In this document: positions 33,861 through 46,207 of the stretch, piece after piece
Position numbering within the stretch: position 1 is the stretch's first letter
Layout: every line of letters starts with the position of its first letter
Assembly: GCF_954871325.1 (NCBI RefSeq)
Contig: NC_088779.1
Span: forward strand, 31,370,729 to 31,434,728
Length of the DNA: 64,000 nucleotides
Source: Gordionus sp. m RMFG-2023
Lineage: Eukaryota > Nematomorpha > Gordioida > Chordodea > Parachordodidae
Direction of reading: 5' to 3'
Notes under the pieces: model-generated
Told to the model about the DNA's origin: nothing
The model's database searches: none
The model's input: the letters and a program-made list of their open reading frames with translations, nothing else
Program-made: the position numbers and the translations under genes

Positions 33861-36418
33861 TAGAGGTCTAAATTGGTCGGGTTGCCCGCCCGCCCTGGCC
33901 AGTTTTAAGAACGGGCTGGTGATTGGGTTAATAAAAATATTTAACAATGGGCTGGTGGGTTAAAAAAATTAAAAATATTTATTTTAATTAATAAAAAATT
34001 GTTTTTACGAACTTGAAAAATAAAAAAGCCTTTTTATGGTATAACTTTTTATATAATAAATAAAAAAAAATTTCTTAAAATAAATAATTTTTTATATATT
34101 GAAAATTAATTTCCTTTTATGGGAATAATGAAATTACTCCATTGTGTTATTTTATTTTAGTAATGATTGTTTATCTTTATATTGCCCTTTTTTATTTTCT
34201 TATATAATATATAAATTATATTTTTTATAACATAATTTTAACTAAATTATATTTTTTAATTTAATTTTAAAATATGAATAAAGAATTGATTGCTAAGAAA
34301 ATAAAAAATAATTTTTATAAGATAAAAAACAATGAAGATAATAATAATAAACTTAAATCGTCTATGTGGAAACAATTTAAAACTATTTTTGATGAAAATG
34401 GCAAAAAGCTAGATTGGATTCGCTGCAATGATTGTGAGCCATCTTTAAATATAATAGCAAAAGTGGCACCTCCTTCTTCCTTCGGCATCAATGTTCATCT
34501 GCAAATTATGAAGATTTGATAGATAATAAAAAAATAACTGGATATTTTGAAAAAGACAATTCTCAATTAACGATAAATCTGGTCTAATAGCGAATTTTGT
34601 AGAATATTACGCTAGAGACATTAGGTATTTTAATTTAATAAATTATTCTTTTATCTTTATTAGGCCATTTTAAGCAGTTCAAGGACCTGGATTTATAAAT
34701 ATTTTACAAAGATTTGCCGGCTTCGGGGCAACATATGGTAAATTGGATGTTAATAAGATCATCCCTTGTGCTACAACAGTTAGCCGCAACGTATCCAAAG
34801 TTACTGGGGATCTTAAGGAAATATTATTTCCTAAAATTGTAGAAATGATAAAAAATTCCATTTGCTCAAGTACTACTGATATGTGGTGTGAAGAATTTAC
34901 CAAAACCGATTACATATCTCTATCAATCCATTATATACAAAATTGGAAATTAGAAAAAAAAAATCTATTTCTTTCACAATTTCAAGATGAAAAAAAGACG
35001 GGAGAAAATATTCTTGGTGTTCCCCGAGAATATTTTTCCAAGCTCATCTTTGTTACGGATTAAGGAGCAAATATTAAAAAAAGCTTTGGAAGGGCAAATT
35101 TTTTATTAAATAAAAGTTAATTGTTAGGTAGATATTATAATAATTTCTGCAACTTTTATTTTAGAAAATGCTCCCGAGATTAATAATATTTTCGTTCATT
35201 GACGACTTATTTCAAACAAAGTGGCAACGTAAAATATCTAAGCAAGACGTTACTACAAAATATTGATATAAGATGGAATACAAAGCATAATATGCTACAA
35301 AGCATTTATATAATGTATAATGAGATTTTTTTATTCTTACAATCTCGTGATATGACTGAAAAAATGGGATCTATGGGAAAGGAAGATTTAAAAACACTGA
35401 TAGATTATTTGGAACCATATAAAGATGCAACTAATGCTCTTGAGGGTGATTGCAGGCCTACACTACAGAACGTTCTTATATGGTATGAAAATTAATATTT
35501 TGGGAATTTTGCCCATTTTTTCTTTATTTATAAAAAAATTAGGTATAATCTTTTACATGAGCATAATGAAATAAATATGAATATAATGGAGAGAAATATA
35601 AAATGCGAAAAAGAAATAGATACAATAAAGAAAAGAGCTAAAATATTTATAATTGAAAAATTTAAAATTCATATGCTCCATAAAGTTTCAACATTTTTAA
35701 TACCAAAGTTCCGACAAATGAGAATGTTGTCGTCGGAAGAAATTAATGAAGTAAAAAAACATATTGAAAACATGTTAGATTTGATTTGCATAGAAGAATG
35801 TAACATCGACATAGATGAAAATTTGATTTTATCCATTTGCGAAAAATCAAAGAGAATCCAATTAAAAGGTATTAATAAATTATAAATTCGTTTAACTACT
35901 TATTAAATGTAATATTTGAAATAAATAGCATCCACATCAAAATTAAAACCCAACAGATGGGAGGATGAGGTTGTTACTGAGGATAGTACCGTACATAATG
36001 ACATAACAAAATATTTAAATCTTAAAGTAACCATTTTTGATAAGTATATTTTAGCATAATTTTAAGATGCATATATTACAATTAATATAAATTTAAATTA
36101 CTTTTATAAATTTATTATTGGTACACTTTTATTTAAAGATTTCAATTGAGGAGAGGATATACTTCAGAAGGATGTTATACTTTGGTGGAAACGATAAGAA
36201 AAAGATTTGCCAAAGCTATCAAGATTAGCAAGAAAAATATTAGAAATTCCAGAAAATAGTGTTACTTTTGAAAGAGGATTTAGCATTGCCGGAAGGTTTT
36301 TAGAACAAAGAAGAACGGGTTTGAATCCCGAAAATGCGGAATTCATTATTATTTTTGCATTATAATATTTCCTAAATTATAAAACTTATAGAGATGTAAT
36401 GTTGAAACTATTTTTGTA
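33861..36418 (+). mobile_element. hAT transposon (Hermes/hobo-like), ends uncertain
   Basis: The left end is probably TAGAGGTCTAAATTGG at 33,861, where block B stops, followed by CGGGCTGG/GCCCGCCC subterminal words. The right end is unclear: the palindrome arm resumes at 36,419 with no matching terminus. A candidate partner, TAGAGAACCGCTAGG on the complement ending at 37,971 with similar GGGCC words, lies beyond the palindrome. Without a matching 8-mer duplication I leave the right boundary open. Confidence 0.6.
34274..36363 (+). pseudogene. hAT transposase (Hermes-like) with micro-introns, lightly broken
   Basis: Exons read: BED-like start SSMWKQFKTIFDENGKK...CNDC (34,274); SGLIANFVEYYARDIR; then PF.AVQGPGFINILQRF, YGKLDVNKIIPCATTVSRNV and TTDMWCEE...DYISLSIHYI (34,664-35,063); TTYFKQSG, DIRWNTKHNML, LEGDCRPTLQNVLIW (35,199-35,482); YNLLHEH...MLHKVSTFLIPKFRQMRML (35,543-35,868); ASTSKLKPNRWEDEVV (35,929-); finally DVILWWKR, LPKLSRLARKILEIP and FERGFSIAGRF (about 36,160-36,360), the hAT dimerisation domain. 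Introns 34,625-34,663, 35,483-35,542 and 35,869-35,928 start GTAT, end TAG, and restore the frame exactly. A stop near 34,672 and at least two frameshifts remain. Confidence 0.85.
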
Positions 36419-37692
36419 CTACTTATATATATTAATGAAACTCAATCAGCACAAATCATCTACATTATAAATCAGTATAAAATCAATGATAATAATTTGT
36501 TTTTGTGGGTATAATTATAAATCACGTTATATTTGGCATTCATAAACATTATCATATAAATTATAAACACTACATGCCACTAGATTATGGCACGAATTAA
36601 TAAATATTGTGAACCGTTCCAAAGCAATCAATACCCGATACAATGCAAATGGACTATTCGATAAATACTATAGTTGAGTTAATATCACATAATGATATTG
36701 GAATGAATTCAAAGATCATCAAAGAATGAATTCAAAGATCATCAAAAGAATGAATCCAAAGATCATCAAATTCCTGTATAAAATAAAATAATACAAATAA
36801 AATTAATTAAAAAATAGAATGTATGACATTTCAATCAATCATTTTAAAATTTCCCGTAAATTCGTATAAAAACTAAGATGATGATAGCCGTATAAGAATT
36901 AAGATAAATTTAACCAATCATACATTTAAAGAAGTAGTTAATATAAATACACATTTAATAAACAACTGTTTATCATAAATAAAGAAAATAGTAGAAGAAA
37001 AATGAAATAAATTTTATATAGATTATTATTTTGTTGCATTTTAATTTCTATATTACGCCATCTGATGGATGTTAATTTATTAAATTTAGAAAATAAAACA
37101 TTTTTTGCATCCTACTATTTTTCTTTTTCCTTAAATGCAATATATAAATATATATTTTATAGTAGTTATCTCAATATTAAAAATTCAGTATATTTCAGAT
37201 AATGGGCAATTCAAAAAAATAAAAATAAAATTTGTAAATTAATTAAAGTTATCTTTATAAGGAAAGTATTAAACGAAAACCTTTTGAATACTTTTATGCT
37301 GTTTGGCTGCCACCATAATGTTTTTGTTTAAACTAGCAATTTATTCTAGTTTATAATTTTTATTTTAAAATATGTTAGAATTTCCTAAAAAAAATCTTCG
37401 TTATAGAATATTTTGAGTAGAGTATTATGGTTTATTTAAAGATATTATTTATTCGAGTGTTGGATATTTTAATATCGGCAACAAATCCTTGTTAAGTCGC
37501 TTGTAGAAATGATGAAAACTTTGTAAAAATTATAAAAAAGGGGGTAGGATAAATATTATGACGGGCGGACAAGTCGTCAGGGTTTTGGCAAATTTTCAGA
37601 AAATTGTAATTCGGATACAGATACTTTATAAAAATTTTGTATTTAAGGTAAGATACTTTTGACAAATTGTGGAAATTTTGTACCGGGCCCTG
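36419..37692 (-). repeat. Right arm of the giant palindrome, near-identical part
   Basis: Complement of the left arm; differs mainly by an extra repeat of TTGAATTCATTC words near 36,720-36,770 and a shorter block A. Confidence 0.9.
37058..37068 (-). repeat. PAL repeat core 7 (leftward)
   Basis: CCATCTGATGG in the right palindrome arm, mirror of core 5; second box is AACAACTGTT at 36,961-36,970. Confidence 0.9.
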
Positions 37693-39020
37693 GTTTGACA
37701 ATTTATATATTAAAAAAAAATCAAGTTGAGTTATCGTAAATAATCTCTGATTTTTCGTAAATTGGTAATAGATATAAATATTATAAAAAAGTATTTGAAC
37801 CGTAGCGAACATTCTAGTTAAACTTTAACGAGTCGGGCTGGGCCGGTCTTTTTGATAATTTTGGGACTGGCCTAGCAAATTTTTTAAACATGACTGGGAC
37901 CTAACAAAAAGATTTAACGGGCTAATCGCGCGCGTAACGGGCCATAACGGAGTGAACCTAGCGGTTCTCTAAAAAAATGTTTTAAAAATGATTAAAAAAT
38001 TCAAAATCAATTATGTAAGAGGGGTAAGAGAATATTGATTCGGAGAACTCATTTATTTTTGTTTCAAGATTTTTTAAAATTAATTTGTCAATATATATAA
38101 ATTATTATTTCGGAAATATCTTTTACCAATGAATCCAAGACGACACCAATGGAAAACGGCAAAGTGTTATATCCGAGCACAATTTTAGTAATTTTGGCGT
38201 AGTTTTAGGCAATACCAACAAAAACATAAGTTTATGAATTTTTTTTAAAGATTTTCGAAGTAGAATATAATTAATTTTGGGGGGATTTAGAACATATCTC
38301 TATACCAATGGTTTGAGGTAATACGAAAAATAAATTTTTTAGAAATTTATGACATTAACCAAGCCAAGGTAGTTTCGTTACAAGAATCTTCACCTCTTTA
38401 GTCTCAGTTTGTAAAAGGTTATTTTTCTCATTTAGGATTTTGACGGCTGTCTTTCAGGCGGAAAATTTTTTTTGTATGCCAATGTTTATATATAAAATCT
38501 ATTTTCCTAGGAAAATAACGTAATCGAAGTTACTGACTAAAATAAATTATACTCGCTCCTCAAAATATTAATATTAGAAAATTTAAAAACTTCATATCTA
38601 TATGTTGATTATTTTAGCATCTATATATGATTTATAATGTATAATTATACTAAAATAATGATATTCATGCAAACTTTCGATTTCACAATGTAATCAAATA
38701 ATGATTTTTACAATTATATAATTTCATTTTTTTAATATAAAATATAGAAAATTTGTAAAGCTGAAAAATAACGCTATCGAAGTCACTGAGGAGTAAATAA
38801 ATCATACTCCCTCCTTAAATATTAATATTCGAAAAATTAAAAAAACTTCATACGTATATGTTATATTCGTTTTATTTTATATATGAATTAAATGTAATTT
38901 TTTTTATAAATTAAATAAATGCAACTATTAGATCTTTTTGTATAAAATATTTGAAGTTATGGATGCCATTTTGGAATACAATTTTGACCTTTTTCAAACA
39001 ATAATCAATCAATAATTTTA
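37693..39020. other. No gene; element tips and tandem segments
   Basis: About 37,830-37,971 is a G+C-richer tip with GGGCTGGGCC, CGCGCGCG and a terminal GGTTCTCTA. About 38,510-38,760 and 38,763-38,930 are diverged tandem copies sharing AACG..ATCGAAGT.ACTGA and TATTAATATT.GAAAA. The stretch 38,625-38,760 (ATGCAAACTTTCGATTTCAC) recurs at 41,925-42,085 in the same orientation. The rest is featureless AT-rich DNA. Confidence 0.5.
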
Positions 39021-39027
39021 AATTTTT

Positions 39028-39420
39028 TTAAAGAAATGACTGCCCAGATATCAAGGGTGGTGGTGATGTTATGCCGCTCAGATCATCATTTAAATTCAAG
39101 ATGAGGGAAGAAAAAGAGTAAGAGGAGTTGTGAAGACAATATTGACATTTGAATAAAATGGATTGGAGATAATTAAAGTGAAGGTGAAGAAGGGAAGTGC
39201 AGTCAGGGTTTAACATTTGCTCAAAATTCAAAAATCTTCACAGATCTTAGCTCTTTTGAAGATCAAAAAATGCGAAGATTTTTGCGCTAAAAAAAATTTT
39301 GAGCTTGCTCAAAGAAGATTACCTTGAGTTGGATTTCGTCTTTTTTTTCTGATAATTTTGATTTGGTAGAGGGATGAGAGAGCGTTAGTGAAAAGAGAAG
39401 GGGTTGGGGGTTGGAAAACT
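39028..39420 (-). repeat. Second copy of the 30.3-kb dispersed repeat
   Basis: On the minus strand CATCCCTCTACCAAATCAA, CTTCACCTTCACTTTAATTA and CCATTTTATTCAAATGTCA match 30,390-30,510 in order. The minus-strand frame 39,231-39,028 shows no family I recognise. Confidence 0.55.
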
Positions 39421-39521
<101 letters not shown>

Positions 39522-39609
39522 ATAAATAAATAAAACGAATGTTTTAATAATATTACAAAATAGAATAGGTAAATTTATTTTTTTTAATTAAATTTTTTAT
39601 TGAGTACAT

Positions 39610-39692
39610 GCATTGTTGGGATTCGAACCCAAAGCCATCAGCTTAGTAAGAGACGCTCTTGCCGATTAGGCAGAGACGCTTTTCAAACACAT
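39610..39692 (-). ncRNA. tRNA-like unit, probable SINE head or tRNA pseudogene
   Basis: On the minus strand: GCGTCTCTGCCTAATCGGCA with an A-box-like core, a CTCT/AGAG D-stem, a poor anticodon stem, then a perfect T-arm (TTGGG-TTCGAAT-CCCAA) with a B box and an acceptor-like CAATGCA. The 5' acceptor strand does not pair and no CCA follows, so it is not a working tRNA. A second copy of its 3' half lies at 31,131, which favours a tRNA-derived repeat. Confidence 0.6.
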
Positions 39693-39836
39693 TTAACGAA
39701 CAGCTGTTTATCATAAAATAAAATATTAGAGTAAAATGAAATCAGATATAGTTTATTATTTTTTTTGTATTTTTTTTGTATTTTAATGTTAAAAGTGATA
39801 TAAAATAAATAAATAATATTTTTTTTAATTATTACG

Positions 39837-39847
39837 CCATCTGATGG
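39837..39847 (-). repeat. PAL repeat core 8 (leftward)
   Basis: CCATCTGATGG with AACAGCTGTT at 39,699-39,708. Its outer flank runs to about 40,430. Confidence 0.9.
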
Positions 39848-40009
39848 ATCTTAATTTATCAAATTTTAAAAACTATAACATTAGTTTTTGGAAAATCTAA
39901 GAACCTATTATATTATATTTCCTTTTTCCTAGATTAATATATATAAATATAGATATTATAAGTGGCTATCTCGATTATATTTTATAATATGACTAAAGGT
40001 AGGTTAGAT

Positions 40010-40430
40010 ATAATGTATTGAATGACAAATAATGATACAATTTTAAGAAGGTCTCTCCCACTTTAAACACAATTCCAATTAATTCACATAATATAACAAA
40101 CACAAAAATATCTATTACGGGAGTAATTTCATATATAAAATTTTTAATGAAACTTGTAAAGCCATATTTAGAAATGCAACAAAGATTACCAGATTGTCCT
40201 GACTTTCTATGAATCTCTATGCAATGTATTAGGAAAATTTGAAAATATTAAAAATTGATAACATAGTGTTAATTTAACAATTAAAATAGCACTGATTTAA
40301 AAAAGATTTATATAGTTTTAATAACTTTTTTTAAAAATAATATTAAAAATTTATAGTTGTTTAGCTAACATCGCCAATAACATACAACATCTTAGAATTC
40401 AAAATATTAATTTTTTAATTGTATTTCATT
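40010..40430. repeat. PAL outer flank, inverted copy of 49.64-50.34 kb
   Basis: Words such as AATTCACATAATATAAC, GTAAAGCCATATTTA, GTCCTGACTTT and AACATACAACATCTTAGAAT occur in reverse order and complement at 49,640-50,335. Confidence 0.75.
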
Positions 40431-40639
40431 ATGTTTTTTATCACTTAACTTTTAATTATATAAAATCACTTTAAATTTTGTTAAATGACTATTTTCTGAT
40501 ATAATAGTAAAAATATGAAACATACCCAAGATAGCTACTTATAAAATGTATGAAATATTTTATAAAAATAATTAAACATAATGGGTTATTTATTTATTGT
40601 AAAAGTTAGTTTTGCCATTTTAATTTATATAATTATCAT

Positions 40640-40650
40640 CCATCAGATGA
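40640..40650 (+). repeat. PAL repeat core 9 (rightward)
   Basis: CCATCAGATGA, last base changed; flank ATAATTATCATCC matches others. No second box recognised. Confidence 0.75.
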
Positions 40651-40689
40651 TGTAATAGTAAGAATTATTTTAAAGTATTCTATTACCGC

Positions 40690-42080
40690 GCTTTTAACAT
40701 CAGAATTCAAGGAAATGTAATGCAATCTATATAAAATTGAATTTCCTTCTCATGGTAACGATGCTATTCCCAGTATTATGTTCTTTATATTCTTAATAAT
40801 GATCTACATTTTGACTATAAATAATAAATATCTTTGCTTGTGTTGATATTACCTATATTTTATAACTTGCTTTAATTAGGTTTAAATCGCATCTCAATTT
40901 CCTAACAAGTAGTGTCATCAGAAGAATGAGATGGGTGACTAAGAATTTTCATAGATATTTTGAAAATGTTAACTAAATAAATGAGCATTGTTAATAATAT
41001 ATTGTCTTCTATTTAACGTTATAATCCTTTAAGCAATATTTTTTTCTATATTATTTTTTAAAGTCAAATTTATATTTTTTTATAAAATACTTTTTATTTG
41101 GTTCATTCAAATTATTTGAGATAAATTAACCATGAACTTTTAGGTCCGCTAAGTTGGCGGAATAGAAAACAATTAACAAAACTATGCAGATATTAAGTCT
41201 TGAATCCTAATTGATCATTAAACCAGACATTAGCGTAATTAAAAGTTAATGAGTTATAAGCAAAATAAGGAAAACGTGAAATTTTGAAGCTGAAGGAATG
41301 ATTTGTTCTGGCATTTTGTCAAAATCTAAAATTCGTGTAAAATTTTTTTTTTTAGTTAAGGCCAATATTTAGGGCCATAATTCACCGTATTCTTCAAACG
41401 TAATGTCAAAAAAGAAAATTAAAGGAGAAATCAATAATGCAAGTTTCAAGGTCAAATTTAGACCTGAAAAATTTAGGATGCATTAACGATGAAACTTATA
41501 TCATTTTTTTTAGTGCTACGTTGATAGTAAGTGCTTTAATAAGTTTAATAGCTGAAATTAAAATGAAAAAATTATTAACGAAATTAACAAAACAAGTTGC
41601 GGTACACTTAAAAACGAGTGCAGAGACAAATATCCTATTTTTTTTACTATTAATTAATTTTGTTTCCTAATTAATTTAGTTAACCGCACTAAATTTTCTT
41701 TAATAAGCTATATCAATATTTTAGGTCATAATTGCTCCCGGGCTGGCCTATTAAAATATAACGAAAAAACATGGATTTTCCGATATGAATATGTTATAAA
41801 ATAGACTAAAAATATTATTTTATCTATCTGTTTGCTATATTGATACTTAATAAATATATATGATATTGTTAATTTTAAAATTTACGTGTTCTTTTGATAT
41901 TATTATTCTATGGTCATAATATCTTAGCATTTATAAAATGATTTATATTATATAATTATACTAAAATAATGATGTTCATGCAAACTTTCGATTTCACAAT
42001 GTAATCAAATAATGATTGTAATGTAAATTATTCATTTTTACAATTATATAATTTCATTTTTTTTTAATATAAAATATTGA
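40690..42080. other. No recognised gene
   Basis: One small plus-strand frame (41,437-41,670, 77 aa) has two hydrophobic stretches but no match I know and no supporting context; I do not call it. CCCGGGCTGGCC near 41,737 is a MITE-like tip. 41,925-42,085 is a copy of 38,625-38,760. Confidence 0.45.
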
Positions 42081-42084
42081 AAAT

Positions 42085-42200
<116 letters not shown>

Positions 42201-43870
42201 TTTTAAACATGGTGGTAGCGGTTAAAAGTTCATTAATGATTTTAAAAGATTTTCAGATATATATTTTACCAGGGAAATCAAAAAAAATCCAAAATTAAAA
42301 TTAAATTTAAAACTTTAATTAAAAACACTTGGCAAGATATGGATGAAAGCTTCATAGATAAAAAATTTATTGGATGATATTTTTCCAAAATGGCAATGAT
42401 GACTAGCACCAACCCCTGGAAAAAACGATTCTAAATAGCTACGATTAGAGGGATGATTGCCCAATAAAATATAATAATATAGTGCTGATTTCATAATATT
42501 TATGCCAAAATATGATAAAATAGTTCACAAATGTAGATATAACCTACACCTCACGTTTAAGATTTTCTAAGGAGAGGAAAATCAAGAAAAATTTAAAAAT
42601 AAAAAAAAATATTTTAAATAAATAATTTGAAATAATTAAATGAAAATTTAAGATGATATTCTTAAATTAATGATATTTAAAATAAAGATTTAAAAGATAT
42701 GATAAAATATAATGAGTAAATTAAAGTTTTTTTTAGAATAAATTGAAATATCCATGAATTTTGAAATTAAATAAAATATATAAACTTGATGTTAATAACA
42801 AACTATTCTCAAATTGTGATAACTTTAATTAACACCACGATGATGCCATTTTGTCTCATATCAACACGTGATACGATGATAGTACCAAAAGATATTGTTG
42901 CCACAATCGACGATCGCTATAATTGGATTTCTCAGAGAGAGGAATGTTAGAGATGATTAATTAAAATATAAATTAAAATTAAAATTGAATTAAATTAAAA
43001 TATTAATTAAATAAAAATTAAAATAATTGTAATATTCGAATGACCTTTTATAAAATATAATTAGCGAATTTTACTAACTTTTATTAATTTTGTGATTAAA
43101 AATTCATTATTATTTTCTCGTTTACTTTAAAATAAAAAGATTTTTCTTTCAAAGATTTATATGTGTTAGTGTTAAAAAATATTTTCTTTTAATAAAGATT
43201 TACCTAATTATTATTTAGTTGTGTGTGTAGGTTCTTTGATTGATTTTTGTAGTTTCTTATTTTTTTTTCGTAAGCTCTTTGATTTTTTGTTAGTTCCCTC
43301 ACTTTTTAGATTCTTTTGAATTTTTTTTTGGTAAGTTTTTTTCGACATTTTTGTTAGTGTTAACCGTATTCTCAGGATCCGAAATACAAGATTAATAAAA
43401 GGAAAAACCAAATAAATTTTTTTTTATAAATATTTTAAATTTTGTAACACAAACGCAATTACTATTTCATAAATATGTTTGATTAATTAGTTCTAAAATT
43501 TGACAAGACAAAATTTTAGATTAATTAGAGGTGGTTATAAAGTTAAAGCAAATAAATTTTTTTAAATATTCTGAAATTATTGTTTTACCACGGGTAAATC
43601 TACAGTGATATAAATTTTTAAGATAATGAGATGGGCCTTGTGCTTAATTTTGATGTTGAGAGCCTAGCCTGTTTAATAAATTTTTTCGGAGTATCCGAGT
43701 ATTATGTATCATGTGTTGTATAAAAGTATAGGATAAATTTGATTTAAATAATTCATTAGTGACAATATTATTATTATTGGTCATAATATATGTGTTATCA
43801 ATTATTGTAAGAGATTTTTATTCGAAAAATATACGTTGGTCGTGACCAAGGTACAAGGTAATTTGAAGAG
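42201..43870. other. No gene seen
   Basis: AT-rich. 43,255-43,355 (GTTCCCTCACTTTTTAGATTC, TTGGTAAGTTTTT) matches the PAL-associated flank at 46,540-46,600 and, inverted, those at 24,960 and 59,000. Confidence 0.5.
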
Positions 43871-43878
43871 ACACTCCG

Positions 43879-45170
43879 GTGTCGGTTGATGGTTACAATT
43901 CCGATGAAAAAAATGGTTTCTTTGGGAATAAGAAAATCATCGAAGATTTGAGATGTACCCGCTTTGGTTATAAGGGCCACAAGGTTGTTGTCAAAGAACG
44001 AAATTTTTGTGAAGGTTTTCCGTTAAGGAAACCGATACTAAAAATTTCTAGTGTTAGAAAGATTTATGGTACTAACACGAATAAATTTGAGGGGCTACAA
44101 TCAAATTATGATAGATTTCTTTAGTGTTTTAGGTGTAGCAAACCGGGACATGTACCCATAAATTGTACTGAAAATTGACTATATGAAAGTGTAATCATAT
44201 CGAGAGATCGAAATATTAATAAATTGTATAACCATGCTGAAATGAGATATGTTTCTCATGAAAGCCGTGGTTTCAATGGAAATTTTTTTTGTCCTGATGA
44301 TAAAATTATTAATATTAAAGGTTTTAATAATTTTAGATTGGAGAAATATCCTAAAGGTATTGTTAAATATTCCGATAAAAGGGATGTTAATACTTTCAAA
44401 TGGGAAAGATATCCCCTTGATATTGCAAAAAAATATGTGAATATTATTAAAGAACCGCTAAATTTCGAGTTGAATTTATGTTCAAATGTGAATGTTAGTG
44501 AAACTGACGTTTCAAATGAAATAAATATTGATCAGTCAATTAAAAAATATGAGATTTTAATGACTGAGAGATTAGTAGAACCTTGTCCATGTCCGAGAGT
44601 TACCGTAAGAGTTGACTAGAGGGACATCGACATGTTGTTCGACACAGGGGCTAGTATTTCCATAATGTCTAGAAAATATGGCCTAGGGGCATATTTGGAA
44701 AAGAATCTATGTGCGTCAGGCAATTTGATGGATCGAAAATAGTAGTTTTGGGAAAAACTAAGTTGAGAGTAATTCTCAATGATACCACATTTTCCCTAGA
44801 TTTATGGGTAGTTCGGGTTCGGGCTGGGTCATAATATTTTAAAATAAAATTCAGGCCGGGTAGGATAGGACCTTGGAAATATTTTTAAATATAAAAGTAG
44901 GGCTAATAATGCTCGAGATAAAAGTGGCGAAATAGAAGGGACGGATTTAACCGTAAAAAAGGGAATTCAAAACCCTTAATTCTGATAGCTATGTAAATTC
45001 CACGGAATTAATGGTCGAGGACAATATTAACGTTAATGGAAACCAAATGGTTGCTATTGACGGTAATGAATTAGATAAAATGCGTGAGGATAGGGTCTTG
45101 TAGTAGTAAACCTGGGTTCAAAATTAAGTGAGATTTTGCTAATAACGGGAGGTATTATATGGAAATATAC
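43879..45170 (+). mobile_element. Fossil Gypsy fragment (zinc knuckle and protease region)
   Basis: Plus-strand remnant: a CCHC knuckle (CFRCSKPGHVPINC, near 44,125), a charged segment, and a retropepsin core around 44,630-44,660, followed near 44,820-44,890 by a G+C-rich MITE. RT and integrase are missing. It is old and broken several times. From about 44,195 onward it is an inverted copy of 25,245-26,205, including the MITE. Confidence 0.82.
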
Positions 45171-45228
45171 ACAATACTTTCAGAATGAATCTTAACGGTA
45201 CTTATAAGGTTTATTTTCTTTCTTTTTT

Positions 45229-45247
45229 TTTTGGGGGGGGGGGGGGT
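45229..45247. repeat. Homopolymer T/G junction
   Basis: A T-run passes directly into a run of about 13 G, possibly the tip of an element. Confidence 0.7.
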
Positions 45248-45617
45248 CATTCAGACATATTATACTAATATAAGTGATAAAAGTTTTACGGTGTGCACTT
45301 ATTTTCATGGGAATAAAAATTTTTGCTAGATTATCATAGAGGCGATAAGGCATGTTTTGAATGAATAGAAAAGTTTTCTTTTTTATGGTATTAGAAAAGT
45401 TTTCTTTTTTATGGTATTAGAAAAGTTGTTTTGGTCGATAAAAAAATGTTTTTCGTCTAACCAGATGCCAGGGTAGATAGTCAAATGAAAAAGAAAAATT
45501 GGAAATTGCCGTTGCTATTATAATTAAGTTGGAGAAGAAAAGAATAAAGATTGGGGGATTGGCCTGATTGAGGGAGTTATTTTTGTAGATAACTTTTTTT
45601 TGCTTTGGCTTTGTTTT

Positions 45618-45911
45618 AACTTGTCGCCTACAGTCATGGGTATTTTGATAGTAATATGGATATATATGAGGCTCATATGAGAAATAATGAGTGATAGTAA
45701 GTAAAATAATGTTATATGCCTCATCTATTTGTAATATCCTGTGAGGTGTAGCGAGGATAAAAGTTAACTTGTCGCCTACAGTCATGGGTATTTTGATAGT
45801 AATATGGATATATATGAGGCTCATATGAGAAATAATGAGTGATAGTAAGTAAAATAATGTTATATGCCTCATCTATTTGTAATATCCTGTGAGGTGTAGC
45901 GAGGATAAAAG
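45618..45911. repeat. 148-bp tandem duplication
   Basis: Two nearly identical units beginning AACTTGTCGCCTACAGTC at 45,618 and 45,766 and ending GAGGTGTAGCGAGGATAAAAG. Minus-strand frames across it merely repeat. Confidence 0.95.
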
Positions 45912-46093
45912 TGTTTTGAAGTTGTTATTCTTTTTTGATATATATATTTTTTCCCCCTTTGACTGGCATAATTTTTTTAATTAAATGCAATATAATCGTC
46001 GTTTACCCAACCTGTCGAAACAATGACATGACGTATAACGCGTCGTTTCGAGTTATTCAAATCAAATAAACCAACAATCACCTGATGATTATG

Positions 46094-46207
46094 GATTACT
46101 TGATGACTATCGTCATTCAAAGCAAGCCAAAGATTACTTGATGACTATCCTCATTCAAAGCAAGCCAAAGATTACTCGATGACTATCGTTATATTCAAAT
46201 CAAGCTC
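46094..46207. repeat. 38-bp tandem repeat, three units
   Basis: GATTACTTGATGACTATCGT at 46,094, 46,132 and 46,170, with CATTCAAAGCAAGCCAAA linkers. Confidence 0.93.

Larger units (their letters stand above)
31154..37692. repeat. Giant palindrome with hAT gene in one arm
   Basis: Left arm 31,154 to about 32,890; right arm about 33,450-33,860 plus 36,419-37,692, interrupted by the hAT gene at 33,861-36,418; centre about 32,890-33,450. Both outer ends read CAGG(G)CCCGGTACAAAATTTCC, like hAT-family termini. Order in each arm from outside: outer segment, PAL, block A, block B. The outer 400 bases of the arms differ at only a few sites, so duplication is recent. No matching 8-bp target duplication (CCCATAGC left, GTTTGACA right). 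Confidence 0.8.

Noticed and set aside
33861-37971. hAT element spanning 33,861-37,971 with TAGAG ends
   Set aside because: The ends share only TAGAG..C and the flanking 8-mers (ATAAGGAG and AAAAAATG) do not match, so I do not assert this boundary.
39610-39692. Functional tRNA gene
   Set aside because: The acceptor and anticodon stems do not pair although the T-arm is perfect.
41437-41670. 77-codon frame with hydrophobic segments
   Set aside because: No recognisable family, no promoter or neighbour to support it, and length within chance for this region.
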